Source: Apostichopus japonicus (lineage: Eukaryota > Echinodermata > Holothuroidea > Aspidochirotida > Stichopodidae). Taken from it: a stretch of DNA of 64,000 nucleotides. Shown piece after piece: positions 25,101-37,300 of this stretch (the first letter of the stretch is position 1; each line of letters opens with the position of its first letter). The notes beneath the pieces are model-generated. The model was given only the letters and a program-made list of their open reading frames with translations, had not been told where the DNA came from and ran no database searches. The position numbers were made by a program, and so were the translations under genes. The DNA lies in the NCBI RefSeq assembly GCF_037975245.1, contig NC_092569.1, positions 29,596,168-29,660,167 of the forward strand. Reading direction: 5' to 3'.

Positions 25101-27832
25101 AATATAAATATTTGAACATTATACGTATTTGTTATAAGAAACTGACCAAAAATATGATGAAATGAGGTTATGAAAACAGGGAAAATAGAAGGAATAATAG
25201 GTTTAATTTTTCCTTCTCATCCTGTGGGAAATGATATACCGACAATCTTTTCCTAACATATCATAATTTTTTGTAATTTGTAACCTGTGCTTTATAAAAA
25301 TGTACAAACAAAAACTTGGCAAAACAATGTATATATATATTTATATGTTATCGAGAGTTATCAAAGTTCATATTCACCCAAAGTATAATCAGTAAATGAA
25401 TCGTTTTTAGTCTACATAATTTATGCTTGGTTTCTTGATATTTTAAGCATGTCCTTCAAATGAAATAAATTTCGCTTAAACCATGACATCCCCTCTATCG
25501 TCTATTCATACGATGTGAGTTTGAATTAGAAATTGGCTATCTAACAGTACGATCGGCTTCTTTCGGATTGAATTGATCTAATTTAAACTGCGAGAGGCAT
25601 ACCATTTAACTTGGCTGAGATATAGTAATAGTGTGAAAAATATCAAAAATATGCTTTTACTCAAAATAGATACATTATATAAAAAAAACCTTCATGTAAT
25701 TTAATAAGCAATACTCTAATTGAAAGAAATGAAAACAGGGTAAAATCTCAAAACATTAACAAATTTTAAAATATTTTCGACTAGTTACTTTTGCAACACT
25801 TTTTTTTTTAATAAATGATTTTTCGATCCTTCTTCAATTAAAGTAGCTACGTGTAAACGATTTTCCAGAGTGGACAAAGCCTTTCTAAACGTCTTAATAT
25901 CATATCAAGTGAATACTACTTCCTTATTTACCATGGTAAGTTGTTTGAATTTTTTTGCAGGTTTATGTCAAATGAACCGCACAGATGTTTTCACGGAAGG
26001 CAAACATTTATTCAAAATCTGAGACACTCTGTACGTTCTGTTTATTGAGCACATCTATATCTATAGAAATATGAAATCATAAAACTTGGCAAGTGTTAAA
26101 TATTTGTGTTAGAGTTTGGAAATTTTTTTGCGAGAAACAACAGAACAGGAAATTACTTTTGTACAGATAAGAGTCACATGACGGTGTAATAAGAACTAAA
26201 TAATTATTTAGAATGCAATGAAAATACAATACTGTGAATGAAGAAATTAAGTTTATATTAGAAAGACCGCGTTAATAAATTATTCACAAAGCAGTTACAA
26301 GTGTACCGTGTAATCGCGAAGTAAAATATAGTTAAGTTTTGTCTCTTTCTAGTCACAGAAACTACAGTTGCTCCTGAATTATGAGTCACATTTAACGATG
26401 TCAAGTTCTCTGCAAGTTGTAGCTACACAATTAAAATTGCCCAAATTAAACTTTAAAATTGCTATAAATTGTCAAAGACAAGTCAAATATTTGTCAAACT
26501 AGTCTAGCAACTGCGTCTTGCTAGTTTTCTAAGATATGAGAAGTAAGATGTTGAATTCAAAATATATGAACATGAAATGGTGAGAGGTACTTTGTTTTAA
26601 AAAGAAACTTAGTATATCTTTGGTATAGACAATTCATTATAATTAATTGAGGTATGTTTGCTAATAAGAGGCTTCAATAGATCGCAAATGCGCATTATGC
26701 ATAGCGTAGTTGTAATTACCTATGAAAATTCATATATTTTAATTTATTAAAGGACCCAATTGTGTAATAAAGTGATTCAAATGATTCGAGTATCAAAGGG
26801 ATCAGTGATTTAAATTATTGAGTTTCATGAATTTGCTATAACAAAGAGAATACACTGATGTGGTCAAGATAATTTTGATGAAAAAATATATAAATTAACT
26901 ACCATATACTGTTCACAGCAGTGACTTGTAGTCTTATTTTAAAGTTGTTCACGCTTTAAAATATAAAAAAAAAATGAATAATTAAGTTTTAGGAAATATG
27001 GTGAACGAATATAGATTGATAAATTTAACTTAGTTTGAAATAAAATTGAACTTAGCGACATACTTTGTAGAACTATTGGGAATAAGAGAGTATAACGTTT
27101 TCAATAAATTCTCGTTCGTTGCAGAAATGTTCATTTGTAAGCCAATATTACGCAAAATAATGAAATGATAACTGTAAGAGACATACCGTGCACAATTAAT
27201 TTATCAGGTAATTGCGTTCAAAACGAATGAAACTCTGCGAGTATTTTTTTAAGACGTGGACATTTGGAAAGAAACTGTTAATATATATACATTAAATCTT
27301 GCCGAGGGGCTAAAAATCCATTTGGAATTTGGAGGTTACTAGAGATTCTTAAGAAAGAAAGACTATAATTACAGTAAAGGAGAGTGCTGTAAATTGATAT
27401 TGAAATTAAAATGCAGTTTAAAATGCAGTGTATCTTCCTTAATTTTATAACTAATATCAAAGTTTGTAACGAGTAACATGTACTCGTATTTATAGAGGTT
27501 TTTGTCCAATTCTATTATAGAGAATTCATGTATACAGGTTGACGAAGATGCACAACAGGTGTTTTGTCTAGAAAGAGTCAAGTAATTGCAGCAGTATTTG
27601 ATACGACCACAAGTTGAAAGCGTTTCCCTTTTACGAAGGACATATTAAGTTTAGTCGAACATCAGAACATATTGATAACTATACACGTCAAAATTTAGAG
27701 CGAAAAATAGTTGAAATATATGAGATGAAAAGCAAAGTTTTAAAGACTTACCATTTCTGATCCAAGTGAATTCCATAGCGTCAACACTGTCAAGAAACTT
27801 TGGCAAACTTGGCTCCCTCGAAATTTCGCCAT
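15830..27832 (-). CDS. Gene B: secreted FBG1(partial)-TIL-TILa/EGF-FBG2 protein, complete
   Basis: Exons in transcription order are 27752-27832, 20881-20911, 20303-20475, 19596-19860, 18917-19128, 18204-18515, 17808-18069 and 15830-16158. They total 1,665 nt, or 554 codons plus a TAG stop. Residues are: signal peptide 1-27; linker to about 38; FBG1 about 38-183, lacking its last third; TIL 184-254; TILa/EGF-like about 255-310; FBG2 about 311-554. FBG2 keeps the FReD landmarks KDC, GVYTIYPDG, YCEME..GGGWT, VIQRR, HWLGND, FSTRDRDND (probable calcium loop), GAWWF, HLNGDY and MKIRP. It has an unusual insertion with seven consecutive Tyr residues. The protein should be secreted, with a lectin-like or adhesive C-terminal domain known from ficolins, tenascins and FREPs; no ligand is shown. 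The signal peptide is five residues longer than in A and C. Gene D is its near-identical paralogue. Confidence 0.85.
16159..17807 (-). other. Gene B last intron
   Basis: This 1.65-kb intron between the FBG2 second and third segments is closely matched in gene C (34309-35984) and gene D (58277-59932). I see no embedded gene. Confidence 0.75.
17808..18069 (-). CDS. Gene B exon 7: FBG2 second segment
   Basis: This 262-nt exon encodes VIQRRSSAAVDFYRTWAEY, HWLGNDYIHAITNQ, SYYALYSSFSISDDADKY and SIGSYNGNSG. It enters in phase 0 and leaves in phase 1 at the donor gttagc. Confidence 0.9.
18204..18515 (-). CDS. Gene B exon 6: TILa/VWC-EGF-like segment fused to FBG2 first segment
   Basis: This 312-nt exon is phase 0-0. 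Its first half (NGESYVNSGCTRRSNC, then RCSDDATCDV, CYCIDGYEGDGVTC) resembles the TILa/VWC plus EGF-like stretch that follows TIL domains in zonadhesin-like proteins. It runs without an intron into VPKDCQELY and the FBG2 opening up to GGGWT. Confidence 0.88.
18917..19128 (-). CDS. Gene B exon 5: TIL domain
   Basis: This 212-nt exon encodes a trypsin-inhibitor-like cysteine-rich domain: WCPTNKIFSNETCERTC, CISSTS, CVCVGDY, CIPQNQCSCF. It ends AADKGTVLM before the donor gtcagt, phase 0. TIL modules occur in VWF, mucins, zonadhesin and protease inhibitors. The NET sequon is a possible glycan site. Confidence 0.85.
19596..19860 (-). CDS. Gene B exon 4: FBG1 second segment
   Basis: This 265-nt exon encodes VLQRRRLDSVNFNRNWQDF, GFLGSEFWIGNEKLAFLTNQ, the SYYVTYDQFRIS strand and a glycine-rich end (GTYGGTAG). 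It leaves in phase 1, the same phase at which FBG2 continues into its last exon. Confidence 0.9.
20303..20475 (-). CDS. Gene B exon 3: FBG1 first segment
   Basis: This 173-nt exon encodes SSYFVFQQPEYPRDCKEV, then SGVYLIKPDGYPEPFEAYC, then NNGGWT. Both splice sites are canonical (acacag and gtaagc). It carries an NTS sequon. Confidence 0.9.
20881..20911 (-). CDS. Gene B exon 2: 31-nt micro-exon
   Basis: Between acag and gtaggt, this reads VVASVGKQSS plus one base of Gly. Length and phase match the other three genes. Confidence 0.75.
20912..27751 (-). other. Gene B intron 1 (6.8 kb)
   Basis: AT-rich, with a diverged internal tandem duplication from about 22.7 kb. No coding or RNA feature can be supported. 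Confidence 0.7.
22740..25810. repeat. Diverged tandem duplication, unit about 1.66 kb, in gene B intron 1
   Basis: 22,766-24,400 aligns with 24,431-25,800. Shared landmarks are ggacaagccaaatttgctgg, ataacgttctagtatt, cagacgtaatctcaatgttg and gcatttacattctagcgtag. A third partial copy of the first landmark is at about 22,615. Confidence 0.75.
27752..27832 (-). CDS. Gene B exon 1: signal peptide
   Basis: ATG at 27832-27830 opens 27 codons beginning MAKFRGSQVCQ, then FLTVLTLW, then NSLGSEM. The donor is gtaagt, phase 0. The tail NS-G-EM aligns with the leaders of genes A and C, while the start is longer and different. Confidence 0.78.
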
Positions 27833-28509
27833 GATTGCAGCGAATAAATTCTTAAGTAGAAAGGTTTAGGAGAATGATCGTATCTGAAGCGTGAGATGGT
27901 TATGATATAGGAGCTTGGGGGTGACCATCAAACGACTGAAATGACAGGAATGGTACGGATGCTCATCCATACCATATGTAGAAAAAAAAATATCAATTTT
28001 GTTACTGCGCATGATCTAATCGGAAAAGTCGATAAGACCATTGTAGGCGTCCGTTAACGAGGCGTGTCAAGTGACAATGGAAAATAATTATAACGTTCAA
28101 GTTGATGTTCAACAAGTAGTGGAAAATTCCTGTAAAGGGCATTAAGTGCGTTGTCCAATCCAAATTTAGAATCGAGTGGTTTCTTTCGCTGCTTTATTCG
28201 TGTTATATTCTATTTGCTGATATCGTTTGCAAGATATATTTAACACCTTAGCAGTATAGCCAATAAAATAGCTTTCATTGCCTCTTCGCGCTAATTACTT
28301 CATTTGAATATATAAACTAAGTTTGGAACTAAATGGTAATATAACCGCAATATACTTTCAGTCGCCATATATTGTCCAACCTAGCCTCGCGCTTAACTAT
28401 GATGAACAGATCAATATGGGTTTGGTGCAAATAAAATGACATATCCCTTTCAATCTATATAAAATAAGGTTAATATCAGGTTAACATTAACGCTCAGGTG
28501 TTGTTTTTT

Positions 28510-28850
28510 CTGCTTATCAGTAACTAAGGAGCCGATTCACATAGAGATTACGGTAACTACTGCAAATTTTAAAGTTTTGTACTACAGTAACAACTGGATC
28601 GTGCGGATAAATCTGATACATCGGTAGAATGTGCTATTACGAATTCAGTAAGAACTGAGAATGTGTGTAATCCCACAACATGGATCAAACTGGACTTGTT
28701 GGGATTAAACATATCCTCAGTTCTTACTGTAATCCTAATAGCACATGCTACCGATTTGCTAGCACGATCCATTTTTACTGTGGTGAAAAACTTTAAGATT
28801 TATAGTAGTTTCTGTGTTCTCTGTGTGTATCGGGTGAACTAAGAGAAGCA
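28510..28850. repeat. Large imperfect inverted repeat (foldback)
   Basis: Arms of roughly 150-165 bp meet near 28,682. The left arm gtgctattac...cagtaagaactgag pairs with the right arm ctcagttcttactg...taatagcac, and outer stretches (ggatcgtgc with gcacgatcc) also pair. This could be a foldback MITE or a hairpin transcript. Confidence 0.75.
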
Positions 28851-29756
28851 CAATAATAAATGTCAACTTGAGAAATAGTTCAAATACACTTAAGATACTT
28901 AAAATCCAGTATTCATACATCATGGCTCTTGCACCAATAAGCGTGTTGCAGAATAGAGGGAGCTAGTAGTCCCATGTATGTATGGTAATATTTCAGATGA
29001 ACAAATACACGATAGTATGAGACCTCATAAACATTAGCTCTTCTTTGACTACATCTTTCCTGTAGAGCTCGATAATATATAATTAATATTTTTGTTGAAA
29101 TAATTCCAAAGATTGATTCCAGGATGATTCCAGTGTATGTAAATGTAATCCGATGTTTTCTATTATTCATTATTTAGGAAAAGGTGGTGGGAGAAGGCTG
29201 TTCCTTTTAGGATTTAACACGCAAATAGTTTCAATTTAGTGTTCATATTGTACAAAAGTGTCTAATAGTGTCCATATTGTCGATCCGAGATGTCCATTTT
29301 CAGCTCCCAATTTGAAATTGGCATATTTGCTCAGTCTACATTGTCCAAGTATTCCTGGTCTCATAAGAATGAATTTAACCAAACTATTTCTTGAATAGGT
29401 AAATATAGTCATCCACACTGTACTTTTGTTTTCCAATTGTCCTGACACAACACGTCGAGTCTTGTCTTTCCCGTTTCCGCTATATTATATTTAATTTGTT
29501 TAATTGGAAATAAAGTTTGTTAACCAGGTCATGTAACGTGATCTTGGATCACAAAATCACAGTAAAGCAGAATCCCTGACGTAGTATTGTAGTACAGTGA
29601 AAGATAGATTTATTCTACATTATTCGAAATAATACCAATGAAGTAATCCAACAATATAAAACGTCGCGAATTAATGCAGTATGTAGTTTTACTTTGAAAG
29701 AATATTCCAGAGGTGCTCATATGTATCGTTCATTAAACGAAATATGCAAAACAGCA

Positions 29757-29876
<120 letters not shown>

Positions 29877-30163
29877 TAGGCGTATGAGCCTCATTTGATT
29901 TGGGGGGGGGGGGGGCTGTAACGACTTGCCCGAAAAATATAACCAACATTTTTCGCGCGCTCCGCGCGCGTTCCACATGTTAATGTGCATATCATATAGG
30001 CATTCATCGGTTATTACATCACCTACCAATAACATAAAATCATTTTCCGTGTTATTACCCTTCCATATTGGTTAGAATCATTGGGGAAGTTGTTACAACA
30101 ATAATGATAATAATAATAATATAAGATAAACACATTGCAAATTCTTCTTCTTTCAGTAGGTGC

Positions 30164-30554
30164 CAGTGACGGAGCTAGGGGTATTGGTCAGGGGGGAGAG
30201 AATGGTCTGTAGGGGCGCTTTTGACACTATCTACGCGGAGCGCCACTACAGGTTGGCGCGGAGCGTACAGAAATTTTTTGAGTAAAGACACTCCCTAGAT
30301 CGCCGGAAATTACCCTTTCCGGGCCTTGCTAATTTGCAGATAAACGAAGAATAAATAGGTGTCATCGCCATTTGTCAGAAAATTGCACCAACAAAATGTG
30401 ACAAATGTCAATAGGTATTTGAGAGCACAATAAAAAAGTCAATAATCGCGAATAAGTAAAAAGTGGTAAAAAGCTGAAAAGGGCGCCAGCAGTCCATTTG
30501 AGTCTGTCAGGGGGGAATCCGCCCCCCTCTGACTGTATGGACGCTCCGCCACTG
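30164..30554. mobile_element. Nested hAT-like MITE
   Basis: The ends CAGTGACGGAGC and GCTCCGCCACTG are inverted with one mismatch. They are flanked by gtaggtgc and gtaggtgg, an 8-bp target duplication with one change, as expected for hAT elements. It interrupts one unit of the surrounding tandem repeat and has no transposase. Confidence 0.75.
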
Positions 30555-30862
30555 GTAGGTGGCGCAAAATTCTCAGCATATTGCCCAAATTTTTACCAAA
30601 AAAATTGAAAAAAAAACACACTGCAAATTATTATTCTTTCAGTAGGTGCCCGAAAAAATTCTCAGCATATTGCGCGAATTTTCACCAAAAATTTGAAAAA
30701 CACATTGCAAATTATTATTCTTTTAGTAGATGCCCGAAAATTTCTCAGCATATTGCCGAATTTTGACAAAAAAAGAAAAACACATTGCAAATTTTTCTTC
30801 TTCCAGTAGGTGCCCGAAAAATTCTCAGCATATTGCCCGAATTTTCACCAAAAAGATTGGTT
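30553..30862. repeat. Tandem repeat, about 85-bp unit, four copies
   Basis: Each unit has gtaggtgcccgaaaa, ctcagcatattgcccgaattttcacca and aaacacattgcaaatt. The first unit is split by the MITE at 30,164. Confidence 0.8.
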
Positions 30863-30892
30863 GGGGGGGGGGCTGCAGCCTCCTACGCCTAT

Positions 30893-30927
30893 GATATATA
30901 TATATATATATATATACATATATGTAT

Positions 30928-30979
<52 letters not shown>

Positions 30980-31115
30980 TGAAACTAGTGTTCCACTAGA
31001 AGTTGTACACAATTACTAGTGGAACACTAGTCTCAACTAGTCTCAACATATATTCCGCTCTGTCCACCGGACATAGAGCACTCTGCGCCAAGATAGACGC
31101 CAACCAACCAACCAT

Positions 31116-31158
<43 letters not shown>
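30893..31158. repeat. Two TA/TG tracts flanking a short palindrome
   Basis: TA/TG tracts lie at about 30,893-30,980 and 31,114-31,161. Between them, actagtgttccactag and ctagtggaacactagt (about 30,984-31,032) form a perfect hairpin stem. Confidence 0.85.
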
Positions 31159-31164
<6 letters not shown>

Positions 31165-32059
31165 CATTGCACAGACGTGTTAGCCTATTACGTACGGTCA
31201 AGTCCGAGGTGTGAGGGTTGAGGGGCAAAATCACATCCTTATTTTCAAGCAGTTTCTCATTCATTAATTTTCAGTTTTGTAGTTTTTTAAGTTTTGTTCT
31301 AATTTGCCTTGCCATAACGACCCTCTACACCAACAGCCCGCCGTGCAAGGATTTTTCCCGTAACTGTTAGTAAGCATCTTGTAGTAGGCTACTGAAGTGA
31401 CTTTATATACATTATCGAACATGTGTGTGGAAAACTTGAAATACTTGTATAAATTGTAAATCACTGACAGATTATTGTAAACTATCTAAATTCAAGAGGG
31501 ATCGCTGGATCGATGAAATCATTTAAACTAATAGGCCTAAATATTCCTCGTTTGGTCGTTTTATAATAGCTCCGAAAAATTTAAACGACTGGAAGAAATA
31601 TATAAGAAGAGCATTGCCTTTAATCGAACTTACATCGTACATATAGTATATCATCAAGACGACTAAATGTACAAATTGTCAAATGAAAGTTACGCAATCA
31701 TATTTGTAGTTTTTGTACTAATGGCATGATTGACTTTTTGGTTCAATGGTTCCGATACTATAGAAGCCGGCTAGATTTGGTAATGGTAATCCAAAACATA
31801 TTTTGCTATAACATGTGCAACCCTGTCTTAAAGTAAGGTCTTATTCGCTCTCTTGAGGTGGAATAAGGTGTGATAAGAATGTTTCAAAGTTTGTAAGTGG
31901 ACCACAATGTCACCTTACCCTTAGATCATTACCTCAATGCAGGTCACTACAATTGTGATAGTTTTTTTGACCTGTTCTTACACACAACACATACATACGT
32001 CAAACGTATACTTCTCTCGGAGTATGCAGTGGCGAATTGTGGTTTTTAATAAAAGAGGG

Positions 32060-32240
32060 GTTCAATCAGGCCCGTAGCTAGACTAAGAATTGATGGGGGA
32101 TGATAATTTTCCGGGGGGGTGTGATATTTTTGTGACAATATCTAAGCGGAGCGCCACCATGTGAACATCACATTATTTTAAGATTGTATGCCTATCGTAA
32201 GAAACGAGCTACGCTCTCCTTAGCCCGAAGAGAAAGAGAA
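32060..32240. mobile_element. Transposon scrap with gcggagcgcc motif
   Basis: The sequence ggcccgtagctag...gggggatgataattttccggggg...gcggagcgccac resembles that near 29,940 and 30,235. No ends or target duplication can be placed. Confidence 0.35.
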
Positions 32241-33652
32241 GATTATTACTAAATTATGGCTTCTTTTTCTGCAACTCGAGATCCTTGGTAGGTTATTCGT
32301 TAACTCATATGACTGACTGATGTTGTACGTTGGTGAGCTGTAACCCGGTTACGGTTACCAAAACAATCCCATGGCCAGCCAATTGGTTGGCTACTGTAAG
32401 ATAACTGCTGACAGCATATTGGAAGATTGAGGTGGTTTAGGAGTGAGGGCTTAATTGAAGCAAAACTTGACGAACTTGTTGTGGGAAGTTTTTGGTTCTT
32501 GCGCTATGTCAGCATGCTACATCTGATGAATACGAAGAGAAACATGGACCGCCTTTTTTCTGAACATATCGAGTAAGTTTCCTTCCCGGAAAGGTATAAT
32601 AAAAATTCACTCCTGAAAAATGGGGAGGTCCGGACCCAGTGGAAACCCCCCACCCGTGGATCAGCCCATGGTATGTTTCGATTATCACAAAAGTAGCATT
32701 AACCACACGTGACTTCTAGTGTTCAAGTATTTTACTATTTATTAAATTTCATTTATATTATTGAGTGGAAGTTTTCGGCTCAATCAGTATTCTAGTGTCG
32801 TTTACGACAGTATATGTATTTATTTAGTCAATGGTAATCCAAAACATATTGCTAAAATATGTACTGCTGATCACTGCAGGCTATAGAATCAGTGGATTGG
32901 ATGGTAATGATATATGATGCGATGATGTCAACGAAAGGAGGGGGGGGGTGGTGCAATAAATACTTACAGATAAGGACTGCTTACAATCCTACGGAATATA
33001 ATTAATAACTTCTTTATGTTCGGAACAGATTCATGACAATTTCCTTTAGGTTCCCGAAGGTTGGATATCTGCATGTATAACGTAAATGTAGATCAAGTTG
33101 TGTGCACATATATCAAATGTGCGGGTTACGGGAAATATTACATTTCTTCGACTGACTGAGATAGGGATATGGAACTTTATGGTCACTGTAGTTGAATAAA
33201 GCATATTGTAAACAAGGGAGTATAAGACCCTGGTTTGGTTAAAGGCGACTACCACGTCGGGGAATTTAGGGTCTAGCTAATTAACACTCTTGTGTGTGGT
33301 TGAAAAGGGATGTGCAAACCTAGATGAGTGGTCTCATTCTTTTTCCAATGAAAGTAAAACAAATGTAAAAAAAATAAAAATCATCCGACTGAGCCAACCC
33401 CCCCCCCACCAACGGAGCGATAGAGTAGAAAAGGGATTTTTCCTTGCAAACGCAAATGTTGTTGGACTAAGGTTGCTTATACCGTCAGGAATATCAGTCA
33501 AATATTGGCCAATAGGTATCAAAAGTGAATTGAGTTCATGTCAGAATATTTTAGAGCGAAAGACGGTGGTAATATATTAATACCGGACTATTTTAATTCT
33601 TAGGCAATGAACGAAATGACATGTACAAAGGAGAGGTCAACGTTACCGACGC

Positions 33653-33658
33653 TTTATT
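33653..33658 (-). terminator. Candidate poly(A) signal of gene C
   Basis: AATAAA on the minus strand, about 316 nt beyond the gene C stop. It lies some 20 bp off the position used in B and D, where gene C has lost the hexamer. Confidence 0.35.
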
Positions 33659-33973
33659 GTATACTTTGTTCATTTTATACGGAAATTAGTGTCACATCAT
33701 CGTAATTCCATCATTATTGTTAATGACATGACATATTGAAATGGCATTGTCACATAGATATATCTTAATGTTGTCGTATAACTAAGTCGATTCATTTCTG
33801 TCTGTTCTGTCGATTTTGGACAGAGTTTGGAGCCATATTCCTCGATTAAAGAAATATTACATTAGGACCCGTGTAACATTCGGTGGAGAGGAGTTCAGTT
33901 GTTTTGAAATGCCTCAATGTTGTTTTTCTACACTCTGTTACATAGACCACTCCGCAAAGAAAATTGTTTATCT

Positions 33974-34156
33974 CTACACTGGCCGTATTTTCATATCTGT
34001 GTATTGAAGGCCGCAGTCGTATCCACTAAGATTAGTCCAGAAAATGTTCGTTCCTCGAGTTGAGCCATCGTAGTCTCCGTTGAGGTGAGAATGCGCACAA
34101 TAGAAACAAGTACTTCCGACAGGGAAATTATCACAATAATATTCATGAGTACGGCA

Positions 34157-34194
<38 letters not shown>

Positions 34195-34308
34195 CGAACC
34201 ACCAAGCTCCTTGATGCTTCTCGGCGCAGTTATAGGAACTCGACTCATCATAATCCCGGTCACGTGTGCTGAATTGTTTGTTGTTGCTACGCGACATAGC
34301 ATCATAAC
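33974..34308 (-). CDS. Gene C exon 16: FBG2 last segment with 12-Tyr insertion, stop codon
   Basis: This 335-nt exon reads GYDAMSRSNNKQFSTRDRDYD and GAWWFG, then twelve Tyr, then the four-Cys insert CRTHEYYC...CFYC, then AHSHLNGDY, and ends MKIRPV with TAG. The insert is about 31 residues. The Tyr run is encoded mainly by TAT triplets of an AAT/TTA microsatellite, and the SH before it in genes B and D is missing. Confidence 0.87.
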
Positions 34309-37300
34309 CTACGGATTCGAGAAAGAAAACAAATTTCAAATGTTAAGTACACTCCACCGTACCGTTATTTATATTACTAATTGTTAGTATTAGTGCTTAT
34401 CTAGTAATCTTTTATTTCTTAAAGCAATACAAAATGCTGTCATTTCAGATGTATTAACTGAAAGGTGATACCACATCAGTTTATTATATACGATTTCACA
34501 GAGAAAAAAATCACCGTAAAATTGCGTTGCCAAAGTCTCCGTAAGCCTTTCAGTAATAGGTTTGCCTACGTGTATTTATAAAGTAAATTATTCCTCAATT
34601 TTGTCCCCTGCAAACTTTTATTTATTACGAATATTACCGATAACTAGCAGTAAGGTGTAACTAATATTATTGTATTTGGCACTCATTAGCAATCATATTG
34701 TTCTAAATTTCCAAAACTTTATTCAAATTGAAAATGGCATATTGGGAATGTGTCTGTTTTGCTTGTTAATTTTCATCTGCTCCTTAATTCAATAGTAATT
34801 TCATCATTCTGCGTTTAGTGCCCGATGTAGTAACATTTCTTACAGTATTATTTTCCGAAATTCTTAAAAGTTAAATATTTGTCCTTTACTAAACAACGGA
34901 AAAATGAAATGTGCTGCATTCTGGGTCTATAGTTAAAACAATTCATTCATACAAAATCGATGAATCTACGTAGAATGTTTCAAAGCTACATTCCATCAAT
35001 ATTTATGCAAGCTATGAAACTTCTTTCTGTCTACGTAGCTGTTTTCATACTGATCACGTGGCTATCACACAGTAGGCTAAGTTGTGGTTGATAACCTTCT
35101 TGTTACGCTATTGGCTATTTATGTTCATTTTATTTTGTTTATATTATGCTTACTTATGTGTGTAAAAATAACATACTTGTATCATGTGTATTTGATAATT
35201 GTGTCCTCAGTACATCCACCATATTGTGTCTATGTCCACACAAATCATGTAGTTCAAATTTTAGAGATACAATGACCTTCTTTTGTTAGCACTGTCAGTC
35301 AGACTGATTACAAATGACAGTTTAGAGATATAAATATGTCAATGCGTGGCTACATAAAGGCAACTTCTCACTTACTTTTTCAAAAATTTACACATAAAAA
35401 GTCAATCGAAATTTTAAACAATATTTATATGTATATATATTTAATATGTTTCTTATTTTAATATTTTTTATATGATTGATGTTCAATGTGAAAAACTTTA
35501 GAAATAAAATGCCCAGTATAGCGTTTTTACTAGTTTGTCATGATTAGTAGGTAACGCAGCTAGACATAAGTTACGAGAGAAATGGTTATTGGATAGGATG
35601 TGTAAATATGTAGATTAGGATATAAAGTATATTTCAGGTTCAATATGAAGTTTCATGGTTTAGTGACCAGATGCTAAGGGCACAACTGTAATGCTTTTAC
35701 ATTCATGGATGTACTAAGCTACCTGCCTTTTACTTTTACTTACCATGTTTCGTGAGTTATTTGCATTAATCATTTAATTTACTACTAAATATTTACGAGG
35801 AAATTCCTTCCACTATTTGAAACAATCGTGTGTCAACAAACATCTGTTAGATCTGGAGTTAAAAACATGCAGATATGCTTAATGTAAAACAATGATGAAC
35901 GTTGAGAACGCATTGTTATTTTTTAGAATGCATTTAACTAGTAAATCCCAAATAATGATACTAAAAAAGTACAGAGATTCTAACCTGCATTTCCACTATA
36001 TGATCCAATTGATAGTCGGTATTTGTCCGCATCGTCACTGATGCTAAAGGAGGAATAGAGGGCGTAATACGACGACCTTCTTGAATCGGTGAGGTCTATC
36101 CGGAGACTGTATGTTTTTTGATTGGTAATTGCGTGTATATAATCATTACCGAGCCAATGATCTCGACTAGGATGTTCAAATCCGGCCTTGTATTCAGCCC
36201 AGGTACGAAAGAAATCAACAGAGGCGATTGATCGTCGCTGAATGACCTATGAATATAAATGGAAATTTACATGTAACAGGAGTAAGTGAGAAATGTAATG
36301 TGTCTTCCACACTCTCGCAGAACAAATGAATTCAGAAACAAGACACTTAACTGGTTGAAATATTCGTGCACAACTCACCGTCCATCCTCCTCCGTTACTT
36401 TCCATCTCACAGTAAACCTGAATGCCGCTTGGCGAACCATCAGGGTAAATGGTGTAAACTCCATCACTGAGTGTACCGGAACCATGAAGCTCGTAGCAAT
36501 CTTTTGCAATCACGCGGGTACACGTCACTCCTTCTCCTCCGTAGCCATCATTACAGTAACATTTACGGACACCGTTCCTCGTATCACAGGTTGCGTGAGC
36601 ACTACACCGGTAACTCTCATCTATAAGCCGGTTGTTCCTACAGGTTGATTTTCGTGTACATCTTGAATTTGCGTAAAACTGGCCCTCCTAATTTAAGATA
36701 TTCAGTGGGGGAAAAAAATGAATTATGAATGTGTTGTTGTCACAATGAAATGTACAGGATTTAAACGTTGGTGACCAACGCAAACTTCCCCTTGGCTGAT
36801 TATGGTAAAGGTATGAACCTTGATGAAAGTTTTACTAGGTCTTGATACCAAATCCAAGGAAGGGGGTCTACAGGGACTCGCCATGAATGAAAATAGCTGT
36901 TAAATGTTGCATTCAACAACTTATTTCGATATTTTCGATACATTAGGCCTGCAATTGGTTCTAAATGCAAGACCGTGGTAAGAAGTACGAATTAATGTTT
37001 GTGAAGGTTTATAAAGTGGTTGCACACCCGTATAGGAGTGGTCTTATGCTTCCCGGCTAAATTTAATACATCCCGCGACTGACAGTGTTGTCTGGACTGG
37101 CGTCGGAAGTAAGTTCCCAGACCCCTGCATGCCTAACCAATGCAAGCGCTATACGTTTATCTCTGAATGTAATGCGATAACCAACAAGTTTAAGTGGTAA
37201 AAGGTTTTCTTCGCATTATATGGACCATGAAATATGAAAATAAGTATTAAAAATGCCATAATAGAACCATACTGACCCTTAATACACTTCCTTTGTCAGC

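Noticed and set aside
32509-32706. 65-codon minus-strand frame in the spacer
   Set aside because: Sits in repeat-derived sequence, has no splice context and resembles no family I know.
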